The notes under the pieces were generated by a model. That model ran no database searches, was not told the DNA's origin, and worked only from the letters and a program-made list of their open reading frames with translations. Position numbers and translations under genes: made by a program. Of a stretch of 64,000 bases of DNA, positions 34,894-44,299 are shown in pieces (position 1 is the first letter of the stretch; the number at the start of each line of letters is the position of its first letter). Source of the stretch: Morinoia aosen (taxonomy: Eukaryota; Arthropoda; Malacostraca; Amphipoda; Talitridae); the NCBI GenBank assembly GCA_030386875.1, contig CM059569.1, positions 43,315,842-43,379,841 on the forward strand, read 5' to 3'.

Positions 34894-37800
34894 TTAAATT
34901 AGGTCATAGACATCTATCACACGAAGATAGTTTATTAATTCCTTGACGTCTAAATGGCGTCCCAATACCGTCTCGACGGTAGGTTGTAGCGTTTGGCAAG
35001 CCTTTATACAATTTCTACTAATTGTTAGACTTTCACATTCTATGATTAGGTGTTTGACAGTTAGTGTTGAGTTGTTGCAAAACTCGCATACTGGTGCAAT
35101 ATCAGGTATCTCGTTGTTCATCAGGTAGCCATGCGTTAAGAATGTGTGTCCTATTCTGAGTCTGTTAACTATTATTTCCTCTTTACGTGATATTTTACCT
35201 AGTTCCAATTTCGTGCCTGGTGATGGCTGTATTTCCCTCAACCTGTCTCTGCAATTTTCCCACCTAGTCTTCCACTGGTCAATCATCTTTTGTTGTATTA
35301 ATGGTTTCCAGTCTGAGTGGCAAATAAGAATGAATTCTTCGGGTCTTCGGGTAGCGTTCTTAGCTGCGGTATCTGCAGCGTCGTTACCGCCTATTCCGAC
35401 ATGGGAGGGGATCCAGCATATGTTGATGAGTTTACCACTTTTTTGCACGTCGTGTATTTCGTGTTGTATTCGGCGTAGTACTGGGTGATGTGTCTCGCAA
35501 TTTAGGCCGTTAACGACACTCAAAGAGTCACAGTAAATTACATATTTTTTATCTCTTTTATCTCTAATGATGTTAAGGGCCAAGTGAATGGCGTGTATTT
35601 CAGCTGAATATATTGAGGCTTCCTTCGGAAGTGTTGCAGTGCGAACAATAGTGCCACATACTGCCGCCGCTCCTGTGCCACCCTCCCCTCGTGAGCCGTC
35701 CGTGTATATGGTCACGTATCCATCATATTGTTCTTTTGTTATTCTTTTATGCTCTCGCCGGATTATGTATTCGGGAGTTTCGTTCTTTGGGAGTTCGGTT
35801 AGTTCTGTATTTATAGTTGGTTTTGTTAAAGCCCATGTAGGGGTATCAATGTTTAATAGTCGGTAGGAAAAGTCTGGTTTAATTCGGTTTTTCCTCAAAC
35901 TTAATTTTTCTATTAGTATTTGCATTCTGATGGCCAAAGTTGGGGTTATTCTCCTATTTTGAAAGAGTAGTCTATTGCTCGCCGTTACAGTGCAACTAAA
36001 AGCGGGGTTTCCGTGCTGACTTCGGACCTTGTAGTAGTAGCAGAGTGAGAGATAATTTCGTCTAATATCGGGAGGCATTTCATTGCAAATAATATATAGG
36101 CTATTTGTTGGGCTGGATCTAAATGCTCCCGTAGCGATTCGTAGTGCCTCGCGCGTAATTGACTCGAGGGGTTTCAAAGTTGTTTGACTGGCAGAGTTAT
36201 AGATTATTGATCCATAGTCGAGAATTGATCTTGTCATACTTCTGTAGATTCTGAGAACTGTGGTTTGGTCGGCTCCCCAGCTTTGAGCTGTTATTGATTT
36301 CAGTACGTTAAGGCTGTCATTTCCTTTTTTCTTTAGAGCAGCGATGTGTTGTTGCCAGTTCAATTTATCGTCGAAGATTAGGCCTAGGAATTTATGTGAT
36401 TTTGTGTATTGAATGTTTTCGTTATTGATTTTGAGTGTTGGGCTGAGGAATAGTCCGGGTATAATATTAAAATGAATTGCTTTACTTTTGCTCAGTGAAA
36501 ATTTGAATCCATGATTTTGAGACCACTTAAATATATTATCAATGCAGGATTGCATTTTGTTTTGAATGACCTGGAGGTCTTGATGGTGGTATCCGACTTG
36601 CAAGTCGTCAACATATAGAGAGTAATGGAAATTGTTGTCCGGTGGAATCTGTTTAGCTATGTCGTTTATTTTGAGGGCAAATAATGTAACTGAGAGGACA
36701 CTGCCTTGAGGGACTCCGTTTCGCTGTTCGTAGGTGTTTGAGTTATAGTTATCCACTCGGACACTCAGTGTTCTATGTTCTAAGAATTTGGTGATGAAAA
36801 TTGGTAGTCTACCCCTGAGTCCAATGTCAAATAAGTCACGTATAATCCCATATCTCCATGTTCTGTCATAAGCTTTTTCGAGGTCAAAAAACACTGAAAT
36901 GAAGTGTTCTCTGTTTGCAAAGGCTAATCTTACGGTTGAGTCTAGTCTGACCAAGTGATCTACAGTGCTACGCCCTCTCCTGCATCCACACTGCGCTTTA
37001 TTTATTATGTTATGCATATCAAAATATTCTATCAGTCGGTTATTGATCATTCGTTCCATAAGTTTGCACAGACAGCTCGTTAGTGCGATCGGTCTGTAGT
37101 TGTTCGGCTTACTGTGGTCTTTTCCAGGTTTTGGGATTGGTATTATTATTGAGTGCTGCCATTGTGGTGGGAAGTAGCCCGTTGTCCAGAATTTGTTAAA
37201 AGTGTTCAAGATGTATTGTTTAGCTGGTAGTTTTAGGTGTTTGATCATGTCGTATGTTATTTTGTCGTTTCCTGGTGATGTGTTTTTAGTTTTTCTTAGG
37301 GCGGATTCAAATTCATGCATATGGAAAGTTTGGTTATAGATTTCTACGTTTGGCGAACTGAAATGGATCGGTATAGTTTCATTTGCGGTTTTTATTTGTT
37401 GAAATTCGGGGGAATAGCTTTGATCGCTTGACACTTCGCTGAAATTCTCAGCCAGTTTATTCACAATATCAGGGATTGTGCTGTAGTGTATATTGTTTTC
37501 TATTAATATATGGACTTTTCTTTGTACTCGACCTTTTATTTTCCTTATTGTTTCGTACACTCTGGCCATTGGTGTATATTTATTAAGTTGGTTTACGAAA
37601 TTCTTCCACGTTTCCTGTTTGCTTGCTCGAATTTTGTATTTATGATTTGCCCTTGCTCGTTTCCAGTTAATTAAGTTAGTAAGATTTTTATTGCGGTGGT
37701 ATTTCTTGTAAAGTTTTTCTCTTTCTTCTTTTGATTCTTGGAGTTCTTTTGTCCACCATGGTTTGGGGTAGTATTTTCCTGGTATATAAGTTGGGATGGC

Positions 37801-38619
37801 TTTTTCAGCTGCTGAGTAGAACCGCTGGTATAAGTCGGTGAGTAGTTGTTCGTTATTAGTTGTTGTGTTCAACATCGGCTTGTTCCATGCATTGTTATTG
37901 GAATATAGATCCCAGTTAGCTTTTGAGTAGTTCCAGATAGTTGATGGGGGTTGGTTGGGACGATTTTCGTTAAGGTAGGTGATCAAAATTGGGCAATGAT
38001 CGCTATCACCCGGCGAGTCGAAAGCAACCCAGTCTAATAGCACGGCCAATGTAGGTGAGCAAATTGTCAGATCAATAGCTGATTCTGAATTGTATCCTAT
38101 TCTAGTGGGTGAACCGGTATTTAATAGGCAAAGGTTATTGTTTGTAATAACAGTTTCTATCAGCTTCCCCCTATTATCTGTATTCTTGCAGCCCCATATG
38201 GTGCTGTGTCCGTTGAAGTCGCCGGCTAGGATGAAAGGATTCGGTAGTTGGTGGATTAGGTTATTTAGTTTTTCGTTTGTGACTGTTTGTCTACCGGGTA
38301 TGTAGATGCTGCAGATGGTTATCAGCTGTCCTATGTTTACTTGAATGGCCACGCTTTGTAGTTCAGTCTGTAGATTCAGTTCACAAAAAGGTATTGAGCT
38401 ATGGACATATATTCCAACACCTCCATGGGGGGTTCTGTTGTAATGACCGTGTCGTAGCACATCACTGTAGCCGTTTATTCTAAACTGGCAGTTATCCCAT
38501 AGCTTTGTTTCTTGAAGTGCTATTATACTGGGTTGGTGGTTGTTTATTGTTTCCATTAGTTCATCTTTCTTTCCCCTGATGCCTTGGCAGTTCCACTGCA
38601 GGATTCCTACGTTAGCCAT
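34894..38619 (-). CDS. Retrotransposon ORF2: endonuclease, reverse transcriptase, RNase H
   Basis: 1,241 residues; enzyme for target-primed reverse transcription. The N-terminal endonuclease shows QWNCQG (Asn10), LQET (Glu37), AGDFNGH (Asp134, Asn136) and SDH (206-208). Reverse transcriptase shows FDLEKAYDRTW, NGVPQGSVLS and the catalytic YVDD at 669-672. RNase H shows YTDGS (Asp974), a Glu in YSAEIHAIHLAL, Asp in YCDSLSVV and WIPSHVGIGGNDAADTAAK, so its catalytic set appears complete. A C-terminal CEFC...HLIIEC is the C-X2-C-X8-H-X4-C motif seen in the I and R1 groups. ATG is 43 bases after the ORF1 stop and in another frame, which points to termination-reinitiation or internal initiation. 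Confidence 0.95.
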   Translation of the reverse strand: MANVGILQWNCQGIRGKKDELMETINNHQPSIIALQETKLWDNCQFRINGYSDVLRHGHYNRTPHGGVGIYVHSSIPFCELNLQTELQSVAIQVNIGQLITICSIYIPGRQTVTNEKLNNLIHQLPNPFILAGDFNGHSTIWGCKNTDNRGKLIETVITNNNLCLLNTGSPTRIGYNSESAIDLTICSPTLAVLLDWVAFDSPGDSDHCPILITYLNENRPNQPPSTIWNYSKANWDLYSNNNAWNKPMLNTTTNNEQLLTDLYQRFYSAAEKAIPTYIPGKYYPKPWWTKELQESKEEREKLYKKYHRNKNLTNLINWKRARANHKYKIRASKQETWKNFVNQLNKYTPMARVYETIRKIKGRVQRKVHILIENNIHYSTIPDIVNKLAENFSEVSSDQSYSPEFQQIKTANETIPIHFSSPNVEIYNQTFHMHEFESALRKTKNTSPGNDKITYDMIKHLKLPAKQYILNTFNKFWTTGYFPPQWQHSIIIPIPKPGKDHSKPNNYRPIALTSCLCKLMERMINNRLIEYFDMHNIINKAQCGCRRGRSTVDHLVRLDSTVRLAFANREHFISVFFDLEKAYDRTWRYGIIRDLFDIGLRGRLPIFITKFLEHRTLSVRVDNYNSNTYEQRNGVPQGSVLSVTLFALKINDIAKQIPPDNNFHYSLYVDDLQVGYHHQDLQVIQNKMQSCIDNIFKWSQNHGFKFSLSKSKAIHFNIIPGLFLSPTLKINNENIQYTKSHKFLGLIFDDKLNWQQHIAALKKKGNDSLNVLKSITAQSWGADQTTVLRIYRSMTRSILDYGSIIYNSASQTTLKPLESITREALRIATGAFRSSPTNSLYIICNEMPPDIRRNYLSLCYYYKVRSQHGNPAFSCTVTASNRLLFQNRRITPTLAIRMQILIEKLSLRKNRIKPDFSYRLLNIDTPTWALTKPTINTELTELPKNETPEYIIRREHKRITKEQYDGYVTIYTDGSRGEGGTGAAAVCGTIVRTATLPKEASIYSAEIHAIHLALNIIRDKRDKKYVIYCDSLSVVNGLNCETHHPVLRRIQHEIHDVQKSGKLINICWIPSHVGIGGNDAADTAAKNATRRPEEFILICHSDWKPLIQQKMIDQWKTRWENCRDRLREIQPSPGTKLELGKISRKEEIIVNRLRIGHTFLTHGYLMNNEIPDIAPVCEFCNNSTLTVKHLIIECESLTISRNCIKACQTLQPTVETVLGRHLDVKELINYLRVIDVYDLI

Positions 38620-38662
38620 GGGGTGTGTTTGATTTGATTTTGTTATTCAATCGTTCAATTAG

Positions 38663-41206
38663 TTACTTTCTTTTGGGTGATCTATCTCTAATCCTAGAGT
38701 CTCGAGAGTAGTATGATTGTTCCTCATCTGAGTAAATTTGTCGTTTATCGTGTCTGTTGCGGCTGTAGGTGGGGGATCGTGATTTTGATCGTGATCTTGG
38801 TCGCTTCTTGTTTTGGGTTTTGGGAGGTTTGTGCTGCTTTGGGGGTTTGAATTCGTTGAATATTCGTCTGGCTTCTTGTCTCATAATAGGGTTGCATTCG
38901 CTCGTGCCATCTTCCTCATTTTCAGATCCTTCGGCTGTAGTTTCAATATTAATTGTGGATTTGAGCAATTGTGTTGGGTTGGGTTTAATGCGGAGTATTT
39001 CTTTTTCGCATGTTTCGTGGTCGCGTTGTGAAGTTTGCGGTGGTTTGGTTTCTGGTGTATCGGTTGTGTTATCAGTTGTACCTGGTTCGTTACAAAGTGG
39101 GGGAGCCATATTTTGTTCGGTGATCGTTTGGTTTTTGGTAGCCGCCATAAAGGGTTGGGGGGTTGGTACTTTGGGTATTTGATCCGTTCGATTTCTGGTT
39201 ATTTGTGCGTAGCTTTGATCGAGTTGTGGGGATCGTTTGTGGTATATTATAAGGGCTTGTTCTCTTGATACGTTTTGTTTAGTACGGATAGAAATTAGTT
39301 CTTGTTGCTTGCGTTGTTCCGGGCAAGTCCGGTCTCCAGTTTTGTGATTGTTTCCGCAGTGGTAGCATGTCAAGTTGTTTTCAGTGCAATTTGTTGCTTT
39401 ATGGCCTTTTGTTGCGCATTTTCCACACACGAACTCTTCACTGGTACATCTTTTAGCAGTATGGTTGTATTCCAAGCACTTTTTACACATCATAGGGCGG
39501 TCGAAGTATTCATATATCCTACTCTTGCAGTCTTGGCCAAGGATGTCGATATACTCAGGGGGGGTTGAGCCTCTGAAAGTTAGAAGTATTGCTTTTGCAT
39601 TTGTGTTACGGCTTTTTATCCAATTTGCTGGTTCAACATTTTTGATTATATGGTTTTCCATTAAACCTTGTTTGAATTTCTCGAAGTTGGTGAAGTCGTA
39701 GTTATAGATGTAGGCGAGTCCTTTTGAAAGATTTACATAGTTATTTTCTGTTACTTGCACAGGGATGTTGTTTATGTCTTTGATTTTCTGTATTTCATCT
39801 TTTTGTCGTGTGTGATCTATTTCTACAATAAATGTGTTTTTGCCGCCCGATCGAATAGATTTGGGTTTTCCTTGGATTTGGTTTGCAATACATTTTTCTA
39901 GGAGCCATGGAGTAATTTTCCGCTTTTCGTTTTCCTGCATTGTTATATTGAAATGAGTTGTGGGGGTGTTCGTATCTGATATTGGTATCTCGGAGTGTCC
40001 TGTGACTATCTGTACAGCACGACGCCTATTAACTCGTTGTTCTTGTTGGACTTTGCATATTTCTGTTTCCATGATATGTTTCGGGCATTCTCTGTGGCCA
40101 GTTTCATGTTGGCGCTTGCAATGCATGCAGGAGAGGGCGCTGCCACAGTGTTCGCTGTCATGGCCTGTTTCTCCGCAGCGTTTACAGTTTGCTTCGTTAT
40201 GGCAGTGTTTGACTGTGTGGCCGTAGTTTTGGCATTTGTGGCAGATCATTGGTCTATTAATAAATGGGTATACTATCGTATCTGATTTTTCGCCTGGGAT
40301 ATATATAGAGTCTGGTGTTGTGTAGCTATTAAAGGTTAGTAGGAGTGGGGTGGTTTGGGAGAATCGAGTTTTAATGAAGCTGGCACGGACAGCGTCACTG
40401 ATATTGTACTGGCTCTTCAGGCCTTCCACAAAATCTTCCATATTATCTACATCGTATTCTTGAATATATATTAGTCCTTTGGATTGATTGTAGTATGGGT
40501 GTTCGCTGATCTGGCAATTAATGCCGTCGACGTTAGTAAGTCTGGTGATGCGCTCAGATTGGGGTTTGTTTCGAGTTTCTATGATAAAGCTATCTTTACT
40601 TGAATAAGTTATTCTTTTCGCCTTCAAACCAGTTATTTTGACTATTTCTTCTTGGAGGCAAAATGGATTTATTTGGTTTCTCTCTTCAATTTTGAATTTG
40701 ACCGAGAAGAACTTTGTATAATGGTCGTTCTTCGTCATTTCTTGGTTCAACGATATGGGTGTGTATTTGTTAGCTTTGCTTTGTTTTCTCACATTTTCCT
40801 TCTCGCAGCCCATGATTTTACTGTTTTTTCCTATGTTCTGCGCTTTCGTCATTTCTAGGATTTTTTCGAGTGTATTTTCGATTTTCCTTATTCGATCGTC
40901 TACATTTTGTGCTTCTTTTTCAACTTCATGTTTATCGGGGTTGATGCATTTGGTTGCATCACCTGCCGCAAGTCTATTCAGCACTTCATTTAATTTAGCC
41001 TCCAATTGGTCCACCTTACAGGTAGCACCGTTTGGTTCTGGTGGAGTTTTTTCGGTTGTTTGGTCAGATGTGTCATTGTTTTCGCTTATCTTCCTGGTGA
41101 TAGCGTTAGTTTTGGGGTTTGTTGCACCTACGTTGGTAGCAGTGCTTAGGTTGTTTTTGTAAGAGTTTATTCGTTGTTTTAATTTGTTTTTATTTTTGGC
41201 GTACAT
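38663..41206 (-). CDS. Retrotransposon ORF1: duplicated gag-like protein with six zinc knuckles and RS tail
   Basis: 847 residues; expected to bind element RNA and form the ribonucleoprotein. In order: a polar N-terminus with a coiled-coil-like heptad region (about 63-120); module 1 (about 165-375), an RRM/gag-like stretch followed by three zinc knuckles starting at Cys322; module 2 (about 417-626), the same arrangement starting at Cys574. The first two knuckles in each module fit C-X2-C-X4-H-X4-C, the third is a longer variant. The modules align along their whole length (for example RPMICHKCQNYGHT against RPMMCKKCLEYNHT), so this is an internal duplication about 252 residues apart. The last ~50 residues are rich in Arg-Ser and Ser-Arg pairs. 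Length is well above usual I-group ORF1 proteins of roughly 400-600 residues. Confidence 0.9.
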   Translation of the reverse strand: MYAKNKNKLKQRINSYKNNLSTATNVGATNPKTNAITRKISENNDTSDQTTEKTPPEPNGATCKVDQLEAKLNEVLNRLAAGDATKCINPDKHEVEKEAQNVDDRIRKIENTLEKILEMTKAQNIGKNSKIMGCEKENVRKQSKANKYTPISLNQEMTKNDHYTKFFSVKFKIEERNQINPFCLQEEIVKITGLKAKRITYSSKDSFIIETRNKPQSERITRLTNVDGINCQISEHPYYNQSKGLIYIQEYDVDNMEDFVEGLKSQYNISDAVRASFIKTRFSQTTPLLLTFNSYTTPDSIYIPGEKSDTIVYPFINRPMICHKCQNYGHTVKHCHNEANCKRCGETGHDSEHCGSALSCMHCKRQHETGHRECPKHIMETEICKVQQEQRVNRRRAVQIVTGHSEIPISDTNTPTTHFNITMQENEKRKITPWLLEKCIANQIQGKPKSIRSGGKNTFIVEIDHTRQKDEIQKIKDINNIPVQVTENNYVNLSKGLAYIYNYDFTNFEKFKQGLMENHIIKNVEPANWIKSRNTNAKAILLTFRGSTPPEYIDILGQDCKSRIYEYFDRPMMCKKCLEYNHTAKRCTSEEFVCGKCATKGHKATNCTENNLTCYHCGNNHKTGDRTCPEQRKQQELISIRTKQNVSREQALIIYHKRSPQLDQSYAQITRNRTDQIPKVPTPQPFMAATKNQTITEQNMAPPLCNEPGTTDNTTDTPETKPPQTSQRDHETCEKEILRIKPNPTQLLKSTINIETTAEGSENEEDGTSECNPIMRQEARRIFNEFKPPKQHKPPKTQNKKRPRSRSKSRSPTYSRNRHDKRQIYSDEEQSYYSRDSRIRDRSPKRK

Positions 41207-41711
41207 ACTCCCGGCTTCAGAGGGGGTTTCCCCGCCTCGAAGTCGGGGTTTGAGGTATTCGCTGATTGTTGCCAGAAGTGCTTAAAGTTTTACTTTGGGA
41301 TCCAAAGTAGTAATCCAAAATGGACTATTGGTCTGCGTAACTTAAGTCTATTCTTATAGGTTATTTAAGGGCCCTGGAGTATAGGGCAAATTAAAGAGAA
41401 AATAACTACGCAAATGAGACCCAAGCTCCGAAGAGCTCGGGCCGCCGCCCGACTTTGTTCTACCCAACAACGGGGATTTGGAAAAAAACCTAAAATCTTA
41501 ATCCCTCGAAAGAAAACTCAAAAGATAGAGGAAAGAGCAGTTGGGTATTTCAACGGTACCACCACGAGAAGGTGCCGGGTCAGCTGGATACCTGCTCGTG
41601 AGTAGGTATTCCTGTATCAATCCTTGTCTACGACTTCTTTCCCTTCACCAAGCTCAATAATTCAATAATTTGGTACCAGTAAACGTGGTAAAGGGAACAC
41701 GTAAAATTTCG
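41207..41711 (-). promoter_or_regulatory. 5' UTR / presumed internal promoter of the retrotransposon
   Basis: 505 bases between the 5' target duplication and the ORF1 ATG. Such elements carry their promoter inside this region; no specific box could be assigned by eye. Confidence 0.6.
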
Positions 41712-41984
41712 TTAACAAGGAATCCAAGGTCAGAGAATCAGAGCGGGTTCCATGTAAGTTTTTATTGTGTTCTAAACTGTATTTTACAGTATGACAATAC
41801 CTCCCTACTAGATAATCAAATAACGTTTTAGTAATTGCCTATTTACAGTTTGGTGCTGCAATCAAATTCTTGCTCCCTAATTTTCGTAACTCATTGTGTT
41901 TTGGCACGTGACGTACTTACTTTACCGATGGATGGAATCTGTTGATTTCATGGAAATCTTAAGGCGATGTTTTATCGTCTGCTG

Positions 41985-42400
41985 ACGTACCGAGCGTCAC
42001 GATTTGTTTCATCTAACACTTCGATCGCAACGTGACCACCGGTGACCAACGTGATCATCTGCTGACGCACTGAGCGTCACGATTTGTTTCATCTAACACT
42101 TTGATCGCAACGTGACCACCGGTGACCACCGGTGACCAACGTGATCATCTGCTGACGCACTGAGCGTCACGATTTGTTTCATCTAACACTTTGATCGCAA
42201 CGTGACCACCGGTGACCACCGGTGACCAACGTGATCATCTGCTGACGCACTGAGCGTCACGATTTGTTTCATCTAACACTTTGATCGCAACGTGACCACC
42301 GGTGACCACCGGTGACCAACGTGATCATCTGCTGACGTACTGAGCGTCACGATTTGTTTCATCTAACACTTTGATCGCAACGTGACCACCGGTGGCCACG
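41985..42400 (+). repeat. 90-bp satellite seeded from the CCACCGGTGG MITE
   Basis: Four to five units of 80-90 bp, each with CTGCTGACGCACTGAGCGTC and ATCTAACACTTTGATCGCAA. The last unit continues into a normal MITE body at 42390. Confidence 0.85.
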
Positions 42401-42899
42401 GAGGAGATTTTTATAATGCTGCTGACTGACCAGCCGGCACAAACCCAATTTTCATAAATACCTAAATAAGGCTACATAAATGGAAGAACGATCCAGATAA
42501 TGTTTTCCTCTTTCAAAATTTCTTGCTACAAATGACTTAGAAATTGAATAGAATACTGAACTTCAGTTTAACCAATTGGAGTATATCCAAAAATCTACTG
42601 AAATTCAGTTTAACCAATTAGGATCGATTCAAAAATCCCCACTTACCAAGAAGCACAAGCGGGTACCAGCTCTCGGACGACAGGTAGGATGCGTCATAGC
42701 TTCTGGTCTTCGATTAAAAACGTTCGGAAACGTACGATGGAATGCATGAGTCAAATTGAGCCTTGTTAGGACATGTGTCAAATCTATATACTTAATAGCA
42801 AAACTCAAAATTTGTGCGAGTCCGTTTGGAAAATTGGCTGAGTCGACATGGTCGAGTGAGGTATTAAATTGAAGCCACTGGTGTCTATATTTGCAGAAA

Positions 42900-43130
42900 A
42901 CTATTTATTCAAATTTTTTTTAATTTTTTTTTTTTATTTTTTTTCTTCTTTATTTCTTTATTTTTTGATTATTTACTTTTCTTTTTTTTTAATTTTTATT
43001 TATTTTTTATTCATTTATTTATTTTTCCCATTTTATTTTTTATTTTTTTTTATTTTTTTTTATTTTTTATTTTTTTTATATTTTTCTTATTTTTTATTTT
43101 TATTTTATTTTTTTTATTTTTTTATTTTTA
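42900..43130 (+). repeat. T-rich low-complexity tract
   Basis: Almost only T with scattered A and C for 230 bases, next to the Helitron-like element. Confidence 0.9.
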
Positions 43131-43432
43131 GGCAAGTCGGACAACCCGATACTCGGGTTGAACCGGCTTAAGCTTAGCCGGTTACCGGAGGTAACCGGCT
43201 AGTTGAGTATTATTAGCACTAGTCCACCCCCTTTTATTTGAAATAAAAAACGGCGAAATGAGAGAAAGGCCGTCAGAAATAAAAAAATACAACCTCTCGA
43301 GAGTTGATGAGGCCGCGTGAACACGGCCCGTCAAAATATATAGGACCGGAGCTAGTATCACTGATACGCTCATCCCACACTGCCTGCAGGCTGGCTTCGG
43401 ACAGATGGACGGGGCTCTTATTATAGTATAGA
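43131..43432 (-). mobile_element. Helitron-like (non-autonomous) element, copy 2
   Basis: On the minus strand it starts TCTATACTATAATAAGAGCC at 43432 and shares its body with 16551-16760. Its other end (43131-43202) holds three short palindromes in a row, including CCGGTTACC-GGAGGTAACCGG and ACCCG-ATACTCGGGT, as expected for subterminal hairpins. Confidence 0.55.
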
Positions 43433-43435
43433 TTT

Positions 43436-43705
43436 GTCTCAAATTGAGCATTATTAATAGATGAGTAAAATTTGAGCATTATTAATACATGTACCAAATT
43501 GAGCATTATTAATACATGTACCAAATTGAGCATTATTAATACATGTTACAAATTGAGTAATACTAATGCGTGTATCAAATAAAACATTAATGATCCATGC
43601 GTCAAATTGGGTAGTATTAATGCACGAATCAAACTAAGAACCATTAATACATATTTCAAATTGAGTATTATTAATAAATGGATCATATTGAGCATTATTC
43701 TTAAA
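43436..43705 (+). repeat. ~27-30-bp degenerate repeat
   Basis: AAATTGAGCATTATTAATAC-type units, nine to ten copies. Confidence 0.75.
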
Positions 43706-44039
43706 CTTTGACGTCAACAAGACGACGGAGAAGCAACGTTCAAATTCATTCGAGCTAAAATTTTTTACGCGTGGGTGAAGTCACGCAAGTTTTTACGTTC
43801 CCGAATGCCAGGAGCCGCGCATGCGCGTAGCAGAACAAAATGTTCTTTGAGTCCAGCAGGAAATGCCGCTCTGGAGACCGTTTCTCTTCAATAGGGCGAT
43901 TTTATAAAGTATATTTTGCGGTATCATTACCTGAAATTTATAATTAAAAGGATTTAAAATATTGAAATTAATGACACTATGATATTATCGTGAAAAGATT
44001 TATAATTTTGGAACGTAGCTCGAGCAAAACGAAATATAT

Positions 44040-44225
44040 TTTCCAACACAAGGAAGGCCTAGTTTACCTTCAACTTGGAACCTCACATCTTTCCCTTTAC
44101 GAGCGCTAATTCCCGTAATTGTCTCCCTCGAGGGGACATAATCTATTTCAACCTAAAGACAGCCGACCTAACGTTTAGCTTGGGACTTCACATCTTCCCC
44201 ACTGGGAACACCAACTCCCTAAATG
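44040..44225 (+). mobile_element. Two 3' fragments of the AAAGAGAGGAAGGA family
   Basis: Both fragments carry AAGG/AGCC..CCTA and the GGGAACACCAACTCCC / GAGCGCTAATTCCCG terminus, in tandem. Confidence 0.55.
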
Positions 44226-44299
44226 CAAAAATAATCTCCCCTCCTCCCGAGGAGCAGCGTTAAAACTACCCATTTAGGACAAGTGAGTAAGAAGCAAAG

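Larger units (their letters stand above)
34725..41723 (-). mobile_element. Complete I-group non-LTR retrotransposon with 12-bp target-site duplication
   Basis: The element occupies 34737-41711 (6,975 bp) and is bounded by the same 12 bases, TTAACAAGGAAT, at 34725-34736 and 41712-41723. Parts in element order: 5' UTR 41207-41711, ORF1 38663-41206, 43-bp spacer, ORF2 34894-38619, 3' UTR from 34893, ending in an (ATT)n tail next to the duplication. Both ORFs are uninterrupted. ORF2 has apurinic-type endonuclease, reverse transcriptase and RNase H, and ORF1 has CCHC knuckles, a layout known from the I group. A perfect duplication and intact frames suggest recent insertion and possible activity. 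Confidence 0.93.

Noticed and set aside
38769-41162. Plus-strand frames across the retrotransposon
   Set aside because: Shadows of ORF1 and ORF2; no start context or family similarity.
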